From Humibacter sp. RRB41 (GTDB taxonomy: Bacteria; Actinomycetota; Actinomycetes; Actinomycetales; Microbacteriaceae), in NCBI RefSeq assembly GCF_022761015.1, contig NZ_JAKWJQ010000004.1:372001-436000 (forward strand): 64,000 nucleotides of DNA, in the 5' to 3' direction. This document shows positions 54,629 to 63,434 of the stretch, one piece after another; the stretch's first letter is position 1, and every line of letters starts with the position of its first letter. The notes below the pieces were generated by a model that worked only from the letters and a program-made list of their open reading frames with translations, was not told the DNA's origin and searched no databases. The position numbers were made by a program, and so were the translations under genes.

Positions 54629-55687
54629 ATGATTCGGTTCGACCACGTCAGCAAGAGCTACAAGGGCACCCCCCGACCTGCGCTCGACGACATCACCACA
54701 GAGGTTCTCCGTGGCGAGTTCGTCTTCGTGGTCGGTGCCTCCGGCTCCGGCAAGTCCACATTCCTGCGTCTCGTGTTGCGGGAGGAGAAGGCCACTCGCG
54801 GCAAACTGCACGTGCTCGGCCAAGACCTTTCGACGATCTCGAATCGCAAGGTCCCCTACTTTCGACGCAACGTCGGTGTGGTGTTCCAGGATTTCCGCCT
54901 GCTCACCAACAAGACCGTCTTCGACAACGTCGCCTTCACCCTCAAGGTGATCGGCAAGTCGAAGGGATTCATCCACGAGGCCGTGCCGGATGTCCTTGCC
55001 ATGGTCGGGCTGGACGGCAAGGCGCAGCGTTTTCCGCACGAGCTCTCGGGTGGCGAGCAGCAGCGCGTCGCGATCGCACGTGCGGTGGTGAACAAGCCGC
55101 AGATCCTGCTCGCGGACGAGCCGACGGGAAACCTCGACCCGGCGACCAGCGCAGGCATCATGGCGGTGCTCGAACGCATCAACGCGGGTGGAACGACAGT
55201 CTTGATGGCCACCCACGAGGCAGGCATCGTCGACCAGATGCAGAAGCGCGTGATCGAACTGGTCGACGGCACGCTGATTCGAGACGAGCGACACGGGGGC
55301 TACGGCGTGACCGCGGCGATGCCCGTCATCCGGCACGCTGAGCCGGTGCCGCCCGCCGAAGTCGAGTCGTCGGAGCCGACCGAGTCGATCATCGCTGCCC
55401 GTACCGCGTCTCAAGAGACCCGTGAAGTGCGGCACGCTCCTGCGAAGGAGGTCGCACCCACGATCCCCGAGGAGCCCGTGGTCGAGCGCGAGCCGGTTGC
55501 GGCGGCCGCGGTCGCGCGTGAGGCTTCGGTCGACGGCCATTTCGCCAACCCGCCGACGGCCCCGGTACGCAGGCCGGACTCGTCCGATGTCGCAGAGCTC
55601 ACTCTTGCGGAGCGCCTCGGATTGCGAGCGGCCGGCAAGCCAGATCATGACGACGATTCGAATCAGGATGTAGGACCCGTTTCATGA
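54629..55687 (+). CDS. ftsE: cell division ATP-binding protein FtsE with C-terminal extension
   Basis: 352 residues. Residues 1-230 are a typical FtsE: Walker [14 protein letters not shown] (about 37-45), the FQDFRLL Q-loop, [27 protein letters not shown] and [12 protein letters not shown]. FtsEX controls peptidoglycan hydrolases at the septum. The last 120 residues ([18 protein letters not shown] onwards) are disordered and acidic and are absent from the 229-residue mycobacterial protein. A TAGTCT is 9 nt before the ATG. The stop overlaps ftsX by 4 bp. Confidence 0.95.
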   Translation: MIRFDHVSKSYKGTPRPALDDITTEVLRGEFVFVVGASGSGKSTFLRLVLREEKATRGKLHVLGQDLSTISNRKVPYFRRNVGVVFQDFRLLTNKTVFDNVAFTLKVIGKSKGFIHEAVPDVLAMVGLDGKAQRFPHELSGGEQQRVAIARAVVNKPQILLADEPTGNLDPATSAGIMAVLERINAGGTTVLMATHEAGIVDQMQKRVIELVDGTLIRDERHGGYGVTAAMPVIRHAEPVPPAEVESSEPTESIIAARTASQETREVRHAPAKEVAPTIPEEPVVEREPVAAAAVAREASVDGHFANPPTAPVRRPDSSDVAELTLAERLGLRAAGKPDHDDDSNQDVGPVS

Positions 55688-56601
55688 GATTCGCACTCGT
55701 CATGTCGGAGGCCGGTAGCGGCCTCAAGCGCAATCTCTCGATGGTCATCTCCGTGGTTCTCGTCACGTTCATCTCGCTCACCTTCGTGGGCACGGCCATT
55801 CTGATGCAGATGCAGATCGGTCAGATGAAGACCTATTGGTACGACCGGGCCCAGGTCGCGGTGTACATGTGCACCGCGACCGACACGACCCCTCCCACAT
55901 GTCAGGGGCAGGATGCCACGGCCGCGCAGATCGAAGCCGTCAAGACCAAGCTGTCGTCGCCGGCGCTCTCGCCCTTCATCGAGAAGTTCTACTTCGAGAA
56001 CCACAACCAGGCGTATGCCGACTTCAAGAAGCAGTTCAAGGGCAACCCGGTTGCCGACTACGTGACGCCAGAACTTCTGAATCAGACGTTCTGGATCAAG
56101 CTCAAGAACCAACAGCAGTCCGACGTGATCGCCCAGAGCCTGAGCGGCGTTGCCGGGGTGCAGTCCATCACGGACCAACGAAGTTATCTGGACCAGATCT
56201 TCCGCATCCTCAACGCTGCCAGTCTCACCGCCATCGCCATCGCCGCCGTGATGCTGGTGGCGGCCGCCCTGCTGATCGCCACCACCATCAGACTCTCCGC
56301 ATTCTCTCGAAGACGAGAGCTCGGCATCATGCGGCTGGTAGGGGCATCCAACGGCTTCATACAGACGCCCTTCGTGCTGGAGGGCGTGTTCGCAGCACTG
56401 ATCGGCTCTGTGTTGTCGGTCGGTGCCGTGTTCGCCATCGTTCAGTTCTTCGTGCGTGGATACCTCGCGCAGAAGATGCAGTTGACGTCGTTCGTCGGGC
56501 TGGACAGTGCCTGGATCGTGGCTCCGATCCTCATCGTCGTGGGCATCGGGCTCGCCGCGCTCGCGTCAAATGTGGCGATCTCCCGCTATCTGAAGGTCTG
56601 A
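55684..56601 (+). CDS. ftsX: cell division protein FtsX
   Basis: 305 residues. One N-terminal helix ([24 protein letters not shown]), an extracellular domain of about 130 residues with [18 protein letters not shown], and three C-terminal helices, including [24 protein letters not shown], the FtsX motif between helices 2 and 3. The outside domain would bind a peptidoglycan hydrolase such as RipC. ATG overlaps the ftsE stop (ATGA). Confidence 0.95.
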   Translation: MRFALVMSEAGSGLKRNLSMVISVVLVTFISLTFVGTAILMQMQIGQMKTYWYDRAQVAVYMCTATDTTPPTCQGQDATAAQIEAVKTKLSSPALSPFIEKFYFENHNQAYADFKKQFKGNPVADYVTPELLNQTFWIKLKNQQQSDVIAQSLSGVAGVQSITDQRSYLDQIFRILNAASLTAIAIAAVMLVAAALLIATTIRLSAFSRRRELGIMRLVGASNGFIQTPFVLEGVFAALIGSVLSVGAVFAIVQFFVRGYLAQKMQLTSFVGLDSAWIVAPILIVVGIGLAALASNVAISRYLKV

Positions 56602-56733
56602 TCGGTCACTCCGGCCAACAGGTCACCGCCGAGCGCGAAGCCCTGCGGCCACGCTATGCTGGTGGGCTGTCGCATTCGGCCGGAAGGCGGCATCCGCGGC
56701 GAGAGATCGTTGCATCGAACGAGGAGAACTGCT

Positions 56734-57210
56734 GTGCCCAGGGAACGTGGTCAGAAGGTGGTGGCGACGAACCGCCGCGCCCGCCACGACTACCTGATCG
56801 AGGACACCTACGAGGCGGGTCTTGTGCTCACCGGCACCGAGGTGAAATCGCTGCGCGAGGGGCGGGCATCGCTGGTCGACGGGTACGCGTTCGTCGACGG
56901 GGGAGAGGCGTGGCTCGACGCCGTCTACATTCCGGAGTACCTCGACGGCACCTGGAACAACCATGCGCCGCGCCGCAAGCGCAAGCTGCTGCTGCACAAA
57001 CAGCAGATCGTGAAGATCGCGAACAAGGTCAAAGACGGCGGGTACACGCTGATCCCGCTGCAGCTCTACTTCGCCGACGGTCGCGCGAAAGTCGAGATCG
57101 CCGTGGCCAAGGGCAAGCGCGAGTACGACAAGCGGCAGACGCTTCGCGAGCGTCAGGACAAGCGCGAGGCCGACCGCGCCATGGCCTCCAAGAACCACCT
57201 CAGCGAATAG
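56734..57210 (+). CDS. smpB: SsrA-binding protein SmpB
   Basis: 158 residues from a GTG with GAGGAGA 6 nt upstream. Core motifs: [60 protein letters not shown], and the basic C-terminal tail [28 protein letters not shown] that enters the mRNA channel. It brings tmRNA to stalled ribosomes. The transcript probably starts near 56667, from TATGCT at 56655-56660, leaving a leader of about 67 nt. ssrA lies 1.0 kb downstream. Confidence 0.96.
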   Translation: MPRERGQKVVATNRRARHDYLIEDTYEAGLVLTGTEVKSLREGRASLVDGYAFVDGGEAWLDAVYIPEYLDGTWNNHAPRRKRKLLLHKQQIVKIANKVKDGGYTLIPLQLYFADGRAKVEIAVAKGKREYDKRQTLRERQDKREADRAMASKNHLSE

Positions 57211-57264
57211 GTCCCGGATGTCGCGGCAGCGACGTCACGGCATCAGCGCTCCGAGGGGCCAAGG

Positions 57265-57807
57265 TCAGCGGCGGCGGGAGCCTAGCGATGAGGCCAGCGC
57301 CATGACCAGTCGTTCCTGCGTCTCGCCGAGCCACCAGTACCGGGCGCGGTCGATCGTGTACTCGTGGCCCGAATATCCTTCGTCCCCGTCGTGCTCGATG
57401 CCCAGCCGCTCGGCGAGCAAGAGCCGCAGATCGGTGAGATTGCGCATGAACACCTGCGAGGCCTCGGAGTCGAAAATGACAGTGCGCGCCTCGGATTGGC
57501 GCCAACGGCCGCTGGATGCCTCCAGCTCGGCGCCCGCGAACGCGCTCATGACCGCGCGTGCTGCCTCGCTCTTCACGGAGACCAGATCGACATCGGTGAG
57601 TGCGTGGAACTCTGCGCTCGCCTCCACATCGCCGGGATAGGCATCCGGAAACATCGGGCTCTTCTCGATGGCGCCATCGGCGATGGAACTCAGCCGATCG
57701 GCGAGAAGTCCGAGAAGGTCGGCCTCGAGCGTGGTCAGAGCGATGAACTCGTCGTCGAGCAGGGTGACGGCGAAGGCGCCGTCACGCATGCGGCGGATGC
57801 GCGTCAC
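57265..57807 (-). CDS. DUF2017 domain protein
   Basis: 180 residues, GTG start overlapping the clpS stop by 4 bp. Conserved family sequence: LDDEFIALTTLEADLLGLLADRL, PMFPDAYPGDVEASAEFHALTDVDLVSVKSEAARAVM and VFMRNLTDLRLLLAERLGI. DUF2017 genes almost always follow clpS in Actinobacteria, and both are translationally coupled here. The function is unknown; a link to the Clp adaptor system is guessed from context. Confidence 0.9.
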   Translation of the reverse strand: MTRIRRMRDGAFAVTLLDDEFIALTTLEADLLGLLADRLSSIADGAIEKSPMFPDAYPGDVEASAEFHALTDVDLVSVKSEAARAVMSAFAGAELEASSGRWRQSEARTVIFDSEASQVFMRNLTDLRLLLAERLGIEHDGDEGYSGHEYTIDRARYWWLGETQERLVMALASSLGSRRR

Positions 57808-58118
57808 GGCTCGACTCTGTCTACCGTGGCAGTGAGGCCGAATCCGTGCATCGCCGCCACGTGCGCTTCCATGGCCTCTCTGCTTCCCGTTGCCACGGTG
57901 GTGCGACCGTCGTTGTGCACCTGCAACATGAGTCGGGTGGCCTTCTCCTGACTGAACCCGAAGTAGCTGCGGAAGACGTACACCACGTACGACATCAGGT
58001 TGACCGGGTCGTTCCAGACCACGGCGCGCCACGGCGTGTCGAGGCTGTGTCGGGGCGTCAGGTCGAGCTCTTCTTCGGTGCGCTCGATCGTGCTCGGGGA
58101 GGGGACTGCGGATGCCAC
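57804..58118 (-). CDS. clpS: ATP-dependent Clp protease adaptor ClpS
   Basis: 104 residues from the GTG at 58118; a further ATG at 58136 has no ribosome-binding site. ClpS sequence: WRAVVWNDPVNLMSYVVYVFRSYFGFSQEKATRLMLQVHNDGRTTVATGSREAMEAHVAAMHGFGLTATVD. The NDPVNLM and HNDGR segments build the pocket that holds N-end-rule residues and hands substrates to ClpC/ClpA. Co-transcription with DUF2017 is certain from the overlap. It is divergent from ssrA. Confidence 0.95.
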   Translation of the reverse strand: MASAVPSPSTIERTEEELDLTPRHSLDTPWRAVVWNDPVNLMSYVVYVFRSYFGFSQEKATRLMLQVHNDGRTTVATGSREAMEAHVAAMHGFGLTATVDRVEP

Positions 58119-58237
58119 GCATCCAGACTCGCACATTCGGGCATGACATGTCGGCGGCTGGTGTTGTAGTCTGAGAGGCCGTCTTCGGACGGGTGCAGCT
58201 TCACAACTCAACAGCGTGTGACAGCGGCCTGCTTCAT

Positions 58238-58630
58238 GGGGATGATCGGTTTCGACATCGTCTGCGAGATTACGAGAAGCGGGTCGAGGATGCAGGGTTA
58301 TCTCGTTAACGATCTCTGCAAAAAACAAGTGCCAATTCCAACAGCACTGTCTCCGCTAAGGCCCAGGTCGCTCTCGCGGCCTAGTCGTACTTAGCGACAC
58401 AAGAGACCGTCAGCCCGGGAATGCTCTCTACCCGGATCCTGGCGTCAGCTAGAGAGATTGCTTCTACGTATCGTCATGGGGCGTAGAGGGACTTCAACCG
58501 TGACTGGGTTCGTCGGTTCAACTGCCAGCGGTAAGTTCCGGAACCGAGTAAAGCGACTTCACTGGATACGCCCGTAGAAGGCGTATGACCACAGCGATGG
58601 ACGGGGGTTCAATTCCCCCCATCTCCACCA
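58238..58630 (+). ncRNA. ssrA: transfer-messenger RNA (tmRNA)
   Basis: 393 nt. The 5' end GGGGATG-ATCGGTTTCGAC and the 3' GGGTTCAATTCC...CATCTCCACCA pair into the tRNA-like acceptor, with CCA encoded. The tag frame is GCC at 58331 to TAG at 58382, reading ANSNSTVSAKAQVALAA, with the ALAA end recognised by Clp proteases. Resume codon context AAACAAGT-GCC resembles mycobacterial AAATAAGC-GCC. A TAGTCT at 58165-58170 is a candidate -10, giving a precursor of about 60 nt more. It works with SmpB encoded upstream. Confidence 0.95.
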
Positions 58631-58662
58631 CCAATCGCAGTCCGCTGTCACACACTGCAGAG

Positions 58663-58694
58663 ACGAGAGGCGACCGGAGACGGCCGCCTCTCGT
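58663..58694 (+). terminator. terminator of ssrA, possibly bidirectional
   Basis: Perfect 10-bp stem ACGAGAGGCG / CGCCTCTCGT around a 12-nt loop, 33 bp past the tmRNA 3' end and 18 bp from the stop of the convergent kinase gene. It can serve both. Confidence 0.75.
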
Positions 58695-58711
58695 GCTGTT
58701 CGGGCTGTTTC

Positions 58712-59599
58712 TCAGCAGAAGAGGCTGATCAGGCGCCGGCATCTCACGGGATCTTCCGTGAGGCCGTTCTCGATTCCCCACGTGAGGTACGAGAACGAGC
58801 GCAGGACGACCCACGCCCTGGCCCGTTCTGTCGGCACCTGGGCGACGCGCACGAACCTGTCGAACGCCCGGATCACGTCGTCATCGCCCGGCAGCTCGTC
58901 GAGCCGGCTCCACAGCACGCGGCCGAGATCGTATTCGGGGTCGCCGCGAAGGAGCACGGGATCGACGACGATCCACGGCATCCGCGAGCCGGCGAGCACC
59001 TGCTCGAAGTGGAGGTCCCCGTCGACCGCGGTGTCTGCGATGGGGGCGCCCGCTCGTTGTGCGGCGAACTCGATCACACGTCGCAGCTCTCGGTCCGAGA
59101 CGGGACAGGCTTCGGTGTCCGCCGCGGTGCTGGTGGCCGCGATGAGAAGTTCAGCTGCGATGTCCTTCGTCGAGCGGATGTCGCTGGTTGCGGGAATCGC
59201 GAGCATGCGGGTCAGCTCGGCGAGTACTTCGATGGCCGGCAGGATCGGCTCTGCGCCGAGCGTGCGTGAGCCGTCGAGCCTCTCGAGGACCATGGCGCCG
59301 CGTTCCTCGTCGCCGTCGAACAGTCGCACCGTTCCGCGTCCGTCCCAGAAGCGCAAGGCGTGCGCTTCTGCAGCGACGTCGTCTCCGGGCGGCGTGAGCC
59401 GAAGCGCGAAGGCCTCTCGCTCGCGCAGCACAGGGACGACGAGTGCGTTGCTGCCGTGCATCGGTGATCCGTCGACCCTCATTCGCCACCGAGCGCACAC
59501 CTCATCGACGAGTTCAGGGAGACGGTCGAGCCATTCGCGGCCTGCCGCGTCGCGCCACCATCTGGGCATGCCGATAAAGGACGGCGGCACGGTGATCAT
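58712..59599 (-). CDS. aminoglycoside phosphotransferase (APH(6)/hur type)-like kinase
   Basis: 295 residues. The fold of small-molecule kinases is seen in SNALVVPVLREREAFALRLTPPGDDVAAEAHALRFWDGRGTVRLFDGD, then GAMVLERLDGSRTL. The catalytic loop reads DGDLHFEQVL where relatives have HGDLHxxNVL: the catalytic Asp is kept, but the preceding His is Asp and the metal-binding Asn is Gln. VVDPVLLRGDPEYDLGRVLW is the DPxxxxGDPxYDL motif of this family. Either activity is altered or it phosphorylates a different small molecule. Its role as resistance gene is unproven. The gene has no partner. Confidence 0.8.
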   Translation of the reverse strand: MITVPPSFIGMPRWWRDAAGREWLDRLPELVDEVCARWRMRVDGSPMHGSNALVVPVLREREAFALRLTPPGDDVAAEAHALRFWDGRGTVRLFDGDEERGAMVLERLDGSRTLGAEPILPAIEVLAELTRMLAIPATSDIRSTKDIAAELLIAATSTAADTEACPVSDRELRRVIEFAAQRAGAPIADTAVDGDLHFEQVLAGSRMPWIVVDPVLLRGDPEYDLGRVLWSRLDELPGDDDVIRAFDRFVRVAQVPTERARAWVVLRSFSYLTWGIENGLTEDPVRCRRLISLFC

Positions 59600-59741
59600 C
59601 AGACAAACGTAAGGGGCGTGCCCTGACTCGGGTGATCATGCACCGCGCCGTCGACGGCTGACCGCACATGCATCGCGGCATCGGGGCGAAGTCGGCTAGA
59701 ACAGAGGCGACGGAACATTCGTCCCGCCGGGGAGGAACTCG

Positions 59742-61190
59742 ATGCAGGATGCCGTGGTCGTCGGCTCAGGACCGAACGGTCTCGCTGCGGCGGTGACGCT
59801 CGCCAGAGCCGGTCTCGCCGTCACCGTGTTCGAGGGCGCCGACGGTGTCGGCGGTGGGACTGCTTCCGCCGAGCTCATCGAAACCGGTGTCATCAACGAC
59901 GTGTGCTCCGCGGTGCACCCGATGGCGCTCGCGAGCGAGTTCTTCCGGCGGTTCGAGCTCGAGCGACGCATCGAGCTGCTGGTCCCGGAGATCTCGTACG
60001 GCCATCCGCTCGACGGCGGCCGTGCCGCGATCGCCTACCGAGGCCTCGATCGCACGGCGAGCGAGCTCGGTGCGGACGGCGCGGCGTGGCGGCGGTTGTT
60101 CTCACCCTTCACCCGGGACGGTGGTCGGGCACTAGGCCAGTCCATCGGCGCATCGCTGGTGGGGATCCCACGGCATCCGCTCACGCTCCTGCGCTTCGGG
60201 CTCCGAGCGCTTCGACATGCCACAGCAGCAGGGAATGGCGCGTTCGAGGGTGAGGAGGCGAGGGCGCTGCTCACCGGCGTCTTCGCGCACACCATTCAGC
60301 GGATGCCCTCACTCGGCTCCTCAGCGGCCGGCCTCGCACTCGCAGCATTCGGACACGCCGGAGGGTGGCCGATTCCCCGCGGAGGCAGCGGGGCGATCGC
60401 CGGTGCCCTCGCGGGCGACCTGGTCGCTCACGGCGGCCGCATCGAGACCGGAACCTGGATCTCCAGTCTCGACGAGCTGCCGCCTGCGCGCATCACGGTG
60501 TTGGACATCACGCCGCGTGCGTTCGTCGAACTCGCGGGGGAGCGGATGCGTTCGGCAGCCCGCTACCGCCGATTCCGCTACGGAAATGCGGCCGCCAAGG
60601 TCGACATGGTGCTCTCCGAACCCGTGCCGTGGGCCAACACGCAGTTGCGCGAGGCTGTCACCGTGCACGTGGGGGGAACGCGCGCCGAGATGGTCGCGGC
60701 CGAGCGCGCGGTGGCATCGGGGAGCCACGCGGCGCAGCCGTACGTGCTCGTCTCCCAGCCGACGGTCCTCGATGAGACACGTGCCCCGGGGCGGCACGTG
60801 CTGTGGGCCTACACGCACGTGCCCGCCGGCTCGGGGGACGACCCGACGGAGTCCATCGTGTCGCGCATCGAACGATTCGCTCCCGGGTTCAGGGACACCA
60901 TCGTCGCGAGCGTGTCGCGGAGCGCCCAGCAGCTGGATTCCCACAATCCGAACGACGTCGCCGGCGATATCGCGTCGGGCGCGGTGAACGGCTGGCAGCT
61001 GATCGCGCGGCCGACGTTCGGCCCGCACCCGTGGGCCACGCCGTTGAAGGGTGTTTACCTGTGCTCGGCGTCGACAGTGCCGGGGCCCGGTGTTCACGGC
61101 CTCGGCGGGTGGAATGCCGCACGTCTCGCATTGCGCACCGAATTCGGTATGACGGAAGGACCGGACCTGTCGTATTCGGGCACGTACTGA
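59742..61190 (+). CDS. FAD-dependent oxidoreductase, phytoene desaturase-like
   Basis: 482 residues. The FAD site DAVVVGSGPNGLAAAVTLARAGLAVTVFEGADGVGGGTASAEL (N-terminal 45 residues) has both the GxGxxG and GG(R)xx motifs of the amine-oxidase/phytoene-desaturase class. The C-terminal FAD motif is VYLCSASTVPGPGVHGLGGWNAARLAL. Relatives desaturate or isomerise carotenoids, but many belong to unknown pathways. No crtB, crtE or other carotenoid gene is near, so the substrate is open. The ATG at 59742 follows a GGGGAGGA site. Confidence 0.88.
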   Translation: MQDAVVVGSGPNGLAAAVTLARAGLAVTVFEGADGVGGGTASAELIETGVINDVCSAVHPMALASEFFRRFELERRIELLVPEISYGHPLDGGRAAIAYRGLDRTASELGADGAAWRRLFSPFTRDGGRALGQSIGASLVGIPRHPLTLLRFGLRALRHATAAGNGAFEGEEARALLTGVFAHTIQRMPSLGSSAAGLALAAFGHAGGWPIPRGGSGAIAGALAGDLVAHGGRIETGTWISSLDELPPARITVLDITPRAFVELAGERMRSAARYRRFRYGNAAAKVDMVLSEPVPWANTQLREAVTVHVGGTRAEMVAAERAVASGSHAAQPYVLVSQPTVLDETRAPGRHVLWAYTHVPAGSGDDPTESIVSRIERFAPGFRDTIVASVSRSAQQLDSHNPNDVAGDIASGAVNGWQLIARPTFGPHPWATPLKGVYLCSASTVPGPGVHGLGGWNAARLALRTEFGMTEGPDLSYSGTY

Positions 61191-61208
61191 TCGGCACGCA
61201 CGCGCTGT

Positions 61209-61595
61209 TCAGTGCGCTTCGAGCGCCCTGGCGCAGTCGATGCACAACTCGGCATAGGGTCTGGCGCGCAGCCGGGCGACGCCGATCGGCTTGCCACAGT
61301 TCGAGCAGAGCCCGTACGTTCCCGCTTCGATGCGGGAGAGCGCGTGATCGATCTCCGTCAACTCCACGTCGAGATCGTCGTGCAGACCGGTCAGCTGCGA
61401 CCAGGTGGCTGCCATCGTCGGGCCCTCAGGGTCATGCTCGTCGTCGGCTTGGCCGCCGGATCTCGCCTCGCGAGCATCGCTTAGAGACTCGTCAAGCCGG
61501 CCTTGTCTGGCCAGCATCTCATCTCGGCGCGCGCCGAGCGCATCGTGGAACTCACTGCGCTGCGCGGCCGTCAGGCTTCTTCGCACGGATGGCAC
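61209..61595 (-). CDS. TraR/DksA family zinc-finger protein
   Basis: 128 residues from a GTG. A helical N-terminal part (LTAAQRSEFHDALGARRDEMLARQ) and a C-terminal C4 zinc finger with CSNCGKPIGVARLRARPYAELCIDCA. Members bind the RNA polymerase secondary channel or act as transcription factors. The start codon precedes 'PSVRRSLTAAQ' without a strong ribosome-binding site. Its 3' end is 18 bp from the stop of the FAD oxidoreductase, convergently. Confidence 0.88.
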   Translation of the reverse strand: MPSVRRSLTAAQRSEFHDALGARRDEMLARQGRLDESLSDAREARSGGQADDEHDPEGPTMAATWSQLTGLHDDLDVELTEIDHALSRIEAGTYGLCSNCGKPIGVARLRARPYAELCIDCARALEAH

Positions 61596-61610
61596 CCGCC
61601 GATAGTACGA

Positions 61611-62891
61611 CTACTCGAGCCCCGTCGCCGTGAGGCCGATCAGCGCGCCGTTGAGTGCCACGATCGCGACCACGGTGACGATTCCGGCGACGCGGAGCGG
61701 CATCCGGTTCACGAAGTCGCCCATCGTCCCGCGGCGAGAGGTGAGCCACACCAGCGGTATGACGGCGAACGGAATGCCAACGCTCAGCACGACCTGGCTG
61801 ATCACGAGAGCCCAGGTCGGGTCGATGCCGACTCCGAGCACGATGAGGGCGGGCACCAGTGTGATCGCCCTCCGCACGAGCAGCGGCACCCGCACGTGCA
61901 GAAGTCCCGACATGACCGCCGCGCCCGCATAGCATCCGACCGATGTCGAGGCGAGGCCGGATGCCAGCAGCCCGATTCCGAAGATCACCCCGATCGCGGG
62001 ACCGAGGGCTTGCGCGATCGCGGCATGCGCCCCCTCGATGCTGTCGGTGCCCGACACCCCTGGCAGACTGGCCGCGGCAAGCAGCAGCATCGCGATGTTG
62101 ACGGAACCGGCGACCGCGAGCGCGAAGACGACATCCCATTTGTTCGCCCTCAGCAGGTGGCGCACACGAGCTGGATCACCGGACGCCCCGTGCCGGTCGA
62201 GAGCCAACGACGAATGCAGATAGACGGCGTGCGGCATGACCGTCGCGCCGAGCATGCTCGCCGCCAGCAGCACCGAACGCGAGCCTTCGAAACGGGGCAC
62301 GAGACCGCCCGCCGCGGCACCCCAGTCCACAGGGCTGACCACGAGCGAAGCCACGAAGCCGATGGTGATCACACCCAACAGGCCCATCATCACGAACTCG
62401 AACGTGCGCTGCCCGCGCCTGGACTGCACGGCGAGGATGCCCATCGACACGATTCCCACGATGAGGCCGCCCAGCAACAGGGGCAGGCCGAACAGGATCT
62501 GCAGTGCGATGGCCCCGCCGATGACTTCGGCGAGGTCGGTCGCCGCGGAGATCACCTCGGCCTGCACCCAGTAGAGCACGCGACCCGTGCGCGGCATCCT
62601 GTCGCCGAGCAGTTCCGGCAGGCTCCGTCCTGTCACGAGCCCGAGCTTGGCCGACAGATACTGCACGATGACGGCCATCACGTTCGCGGCGACGAGGACC
62701 CAGACGAGCAGGTACTGGAACTGCGCGCCCGCGGTGAGATTGGCGGCGACGTTGCCGGGATCGACGTAGGCGATGGCGGCAACGAAGGCCGGCCCTACCA
62801 GCCAGAGCAGGCGGCGTTCGGCGGGCTTCGCGGGCTCACGGATGCCGGCGTCGGCTCCGGCCGCGGACTCCCGCGTCACGCTTTCAGGCAT
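61611..62891 (-). CDS. mntH: Nramp family Mn2+/Fe2+ transporter
   Basis: 426 residues, eleven membrane helices. The metal-binding motif is DPGN in AAIAYVDPGNVAANLTAG (about 43-46), and the second site MPH is in LGATVMPHAVYLHSSLAL (about 221). It takes up manganese (and iron) with protons. The ATG at 62891 is preceded by GAGGTGG. An inverted repeat that resembles a DtxR/MntR box lies 15 bp upstream, so control by manganese or iron is probable. It follows the DksA-like gene by 15 bp on the same strand, in the opposite order. Confidence 0.95.
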   Translation of the reverse strand: MPESVTRESAAGADAGIREPAKPAERRLLWLVGPAFVAAIAYVDPGNVAANLTAGAQFQYLLVWVLVAANVMAVIVQYLSAKLGLVTGRSLPELLGDRMPRTGRVLYWVQAEVISAATDLAEVIGGAIALQILFGLPLLLGGLIVGIVSMGILAVQSRRGQRTFEFVMMGLLGVITIGFVASLVVSPVDWGAAAGGLVPRFEGSRSVLLAASMLGATVMPHAVYLHSSLALDRHGASGDPARVRHLLRANKWDVVFALAVAGSVNIAMLLLAAASLPGVSGTDSIEGAHAAIAQALGPAIGVIFGIGLLASGLASTSVGCYAGAAVMSGLLHVRVPLLVRRAITLVPALIVLGVGIDPTWALVISQVVLSVGIPFAVIPLVWLTSRRGTMGDFVNRMPLRVAGIVTVVAIVALNGALIGLTATGLE

Positions 62892-62905
62892 CCGGCCACC
62901 TCAGA

Positions 62906-62923
62906 AGTTAGATCGGCCTAACT
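62906..62923 (-). promoter_or_regulatory. DtxR/MntR-like operator of mntH
   Basis: AGTTAG-ATCGGC-CTAACT, a perfect 6-bp inverted repeat with 6-nt centre, similar to the known DtxR-family boxes (TTAGGTTAGCCTAACC type). A further half-site, GGCTAAC, is at 62938-62944. The site sits between the probable promoter and the ribosome-binding site of mntH. Confidence 0.65.
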
Positions 62924-63042
62924 CAGCAGGTATATCAGGCTAACACCGGATGTGCGTCGCCCGTCGGCGGGCGACGTCGCACGGTGAAACGGGTGGGACG
63001 GAACCACCTCGGTTCCGTCCCACCCGTAGGGTGCCCGAACAG

Positions 63043-63420
63043 TCAGTAACGTCCGGTGAGCGCCTTGCTCTTGATCGCCTCGAATTCGCCCTGGGAGATG
63101 GCGCCGGATTCGAGCAGATCCTTGGCTCGTGCGATGTCGCTGGCCGGATTGGTCGACGGCCGAGGACGATACGAGTCGTCCTCCGGCACGACGCCGCGAC
63201 GTCGTTGCGTCCGTTCCGCCATCCCGCGCCCACGCACCACCACGTAGACCAGAGCAGTGAGGAAGGGCACGAAGAACAAGAAGATGATCCAGAGCGCCTT
63301 CCACCAGCCGTTCAGCTTCGTGTCCGAGAACAGATCGAACAGAATGTAGAAGACGGCGACGAGATAGGCGACGAAAAAGAGGATGTCCAGGAACATCCAG
63401 AAGAAACCCCAGAAATTCAC
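63043..63420 (-). CDS. PLDc_N / SHOCT membrane protein, copy 2 of a tandem pair
   Basis: 125 residues from an ATG. Two N-terminal membrane helices (FWMFLDILFFVAYLVAVFYILFDLF; WWKALWIIFLFFVPFLTALVYVVV) with the PLDc_N motif KLNGWWKALWIIF and RGRGMAER. A C-terminal SHOCT segment, SDIARAKDLLESGAISQGEFEAIKSKAL, is typical of short oligomerisation modules. It starts 14 bp after the end of a closely similar gene on the same strand. Function is not known. Confidence 0.8.
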   Translation of the reverse strand: MNFWGFFWMFLDILFFVAYLVAVFYILFDLFSDTKLNGWWKALWIIFLFFVPFLTALVYVVVRGRGMAERTQRRRGVVPEDDSYRPRPSTNPASDIARAKDLLESGAISQGEFEAIKSKALTGRY

Positions 63421-63434
63421 GTCAACGGCTCCCG

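Noticed and set aside
58318-58359. GCA-initiated tag frame of the tmRNA
   Set aside because: It ends in CLR at a TAA and lacks ALAA; the GCC frame fits both the tag end and the context.
59742-61190. Carotenoid pathway locus
   Set aside because: Only one desaturase-like gene; no phytoene synthase, GGPP synthase or cyclase nearby.
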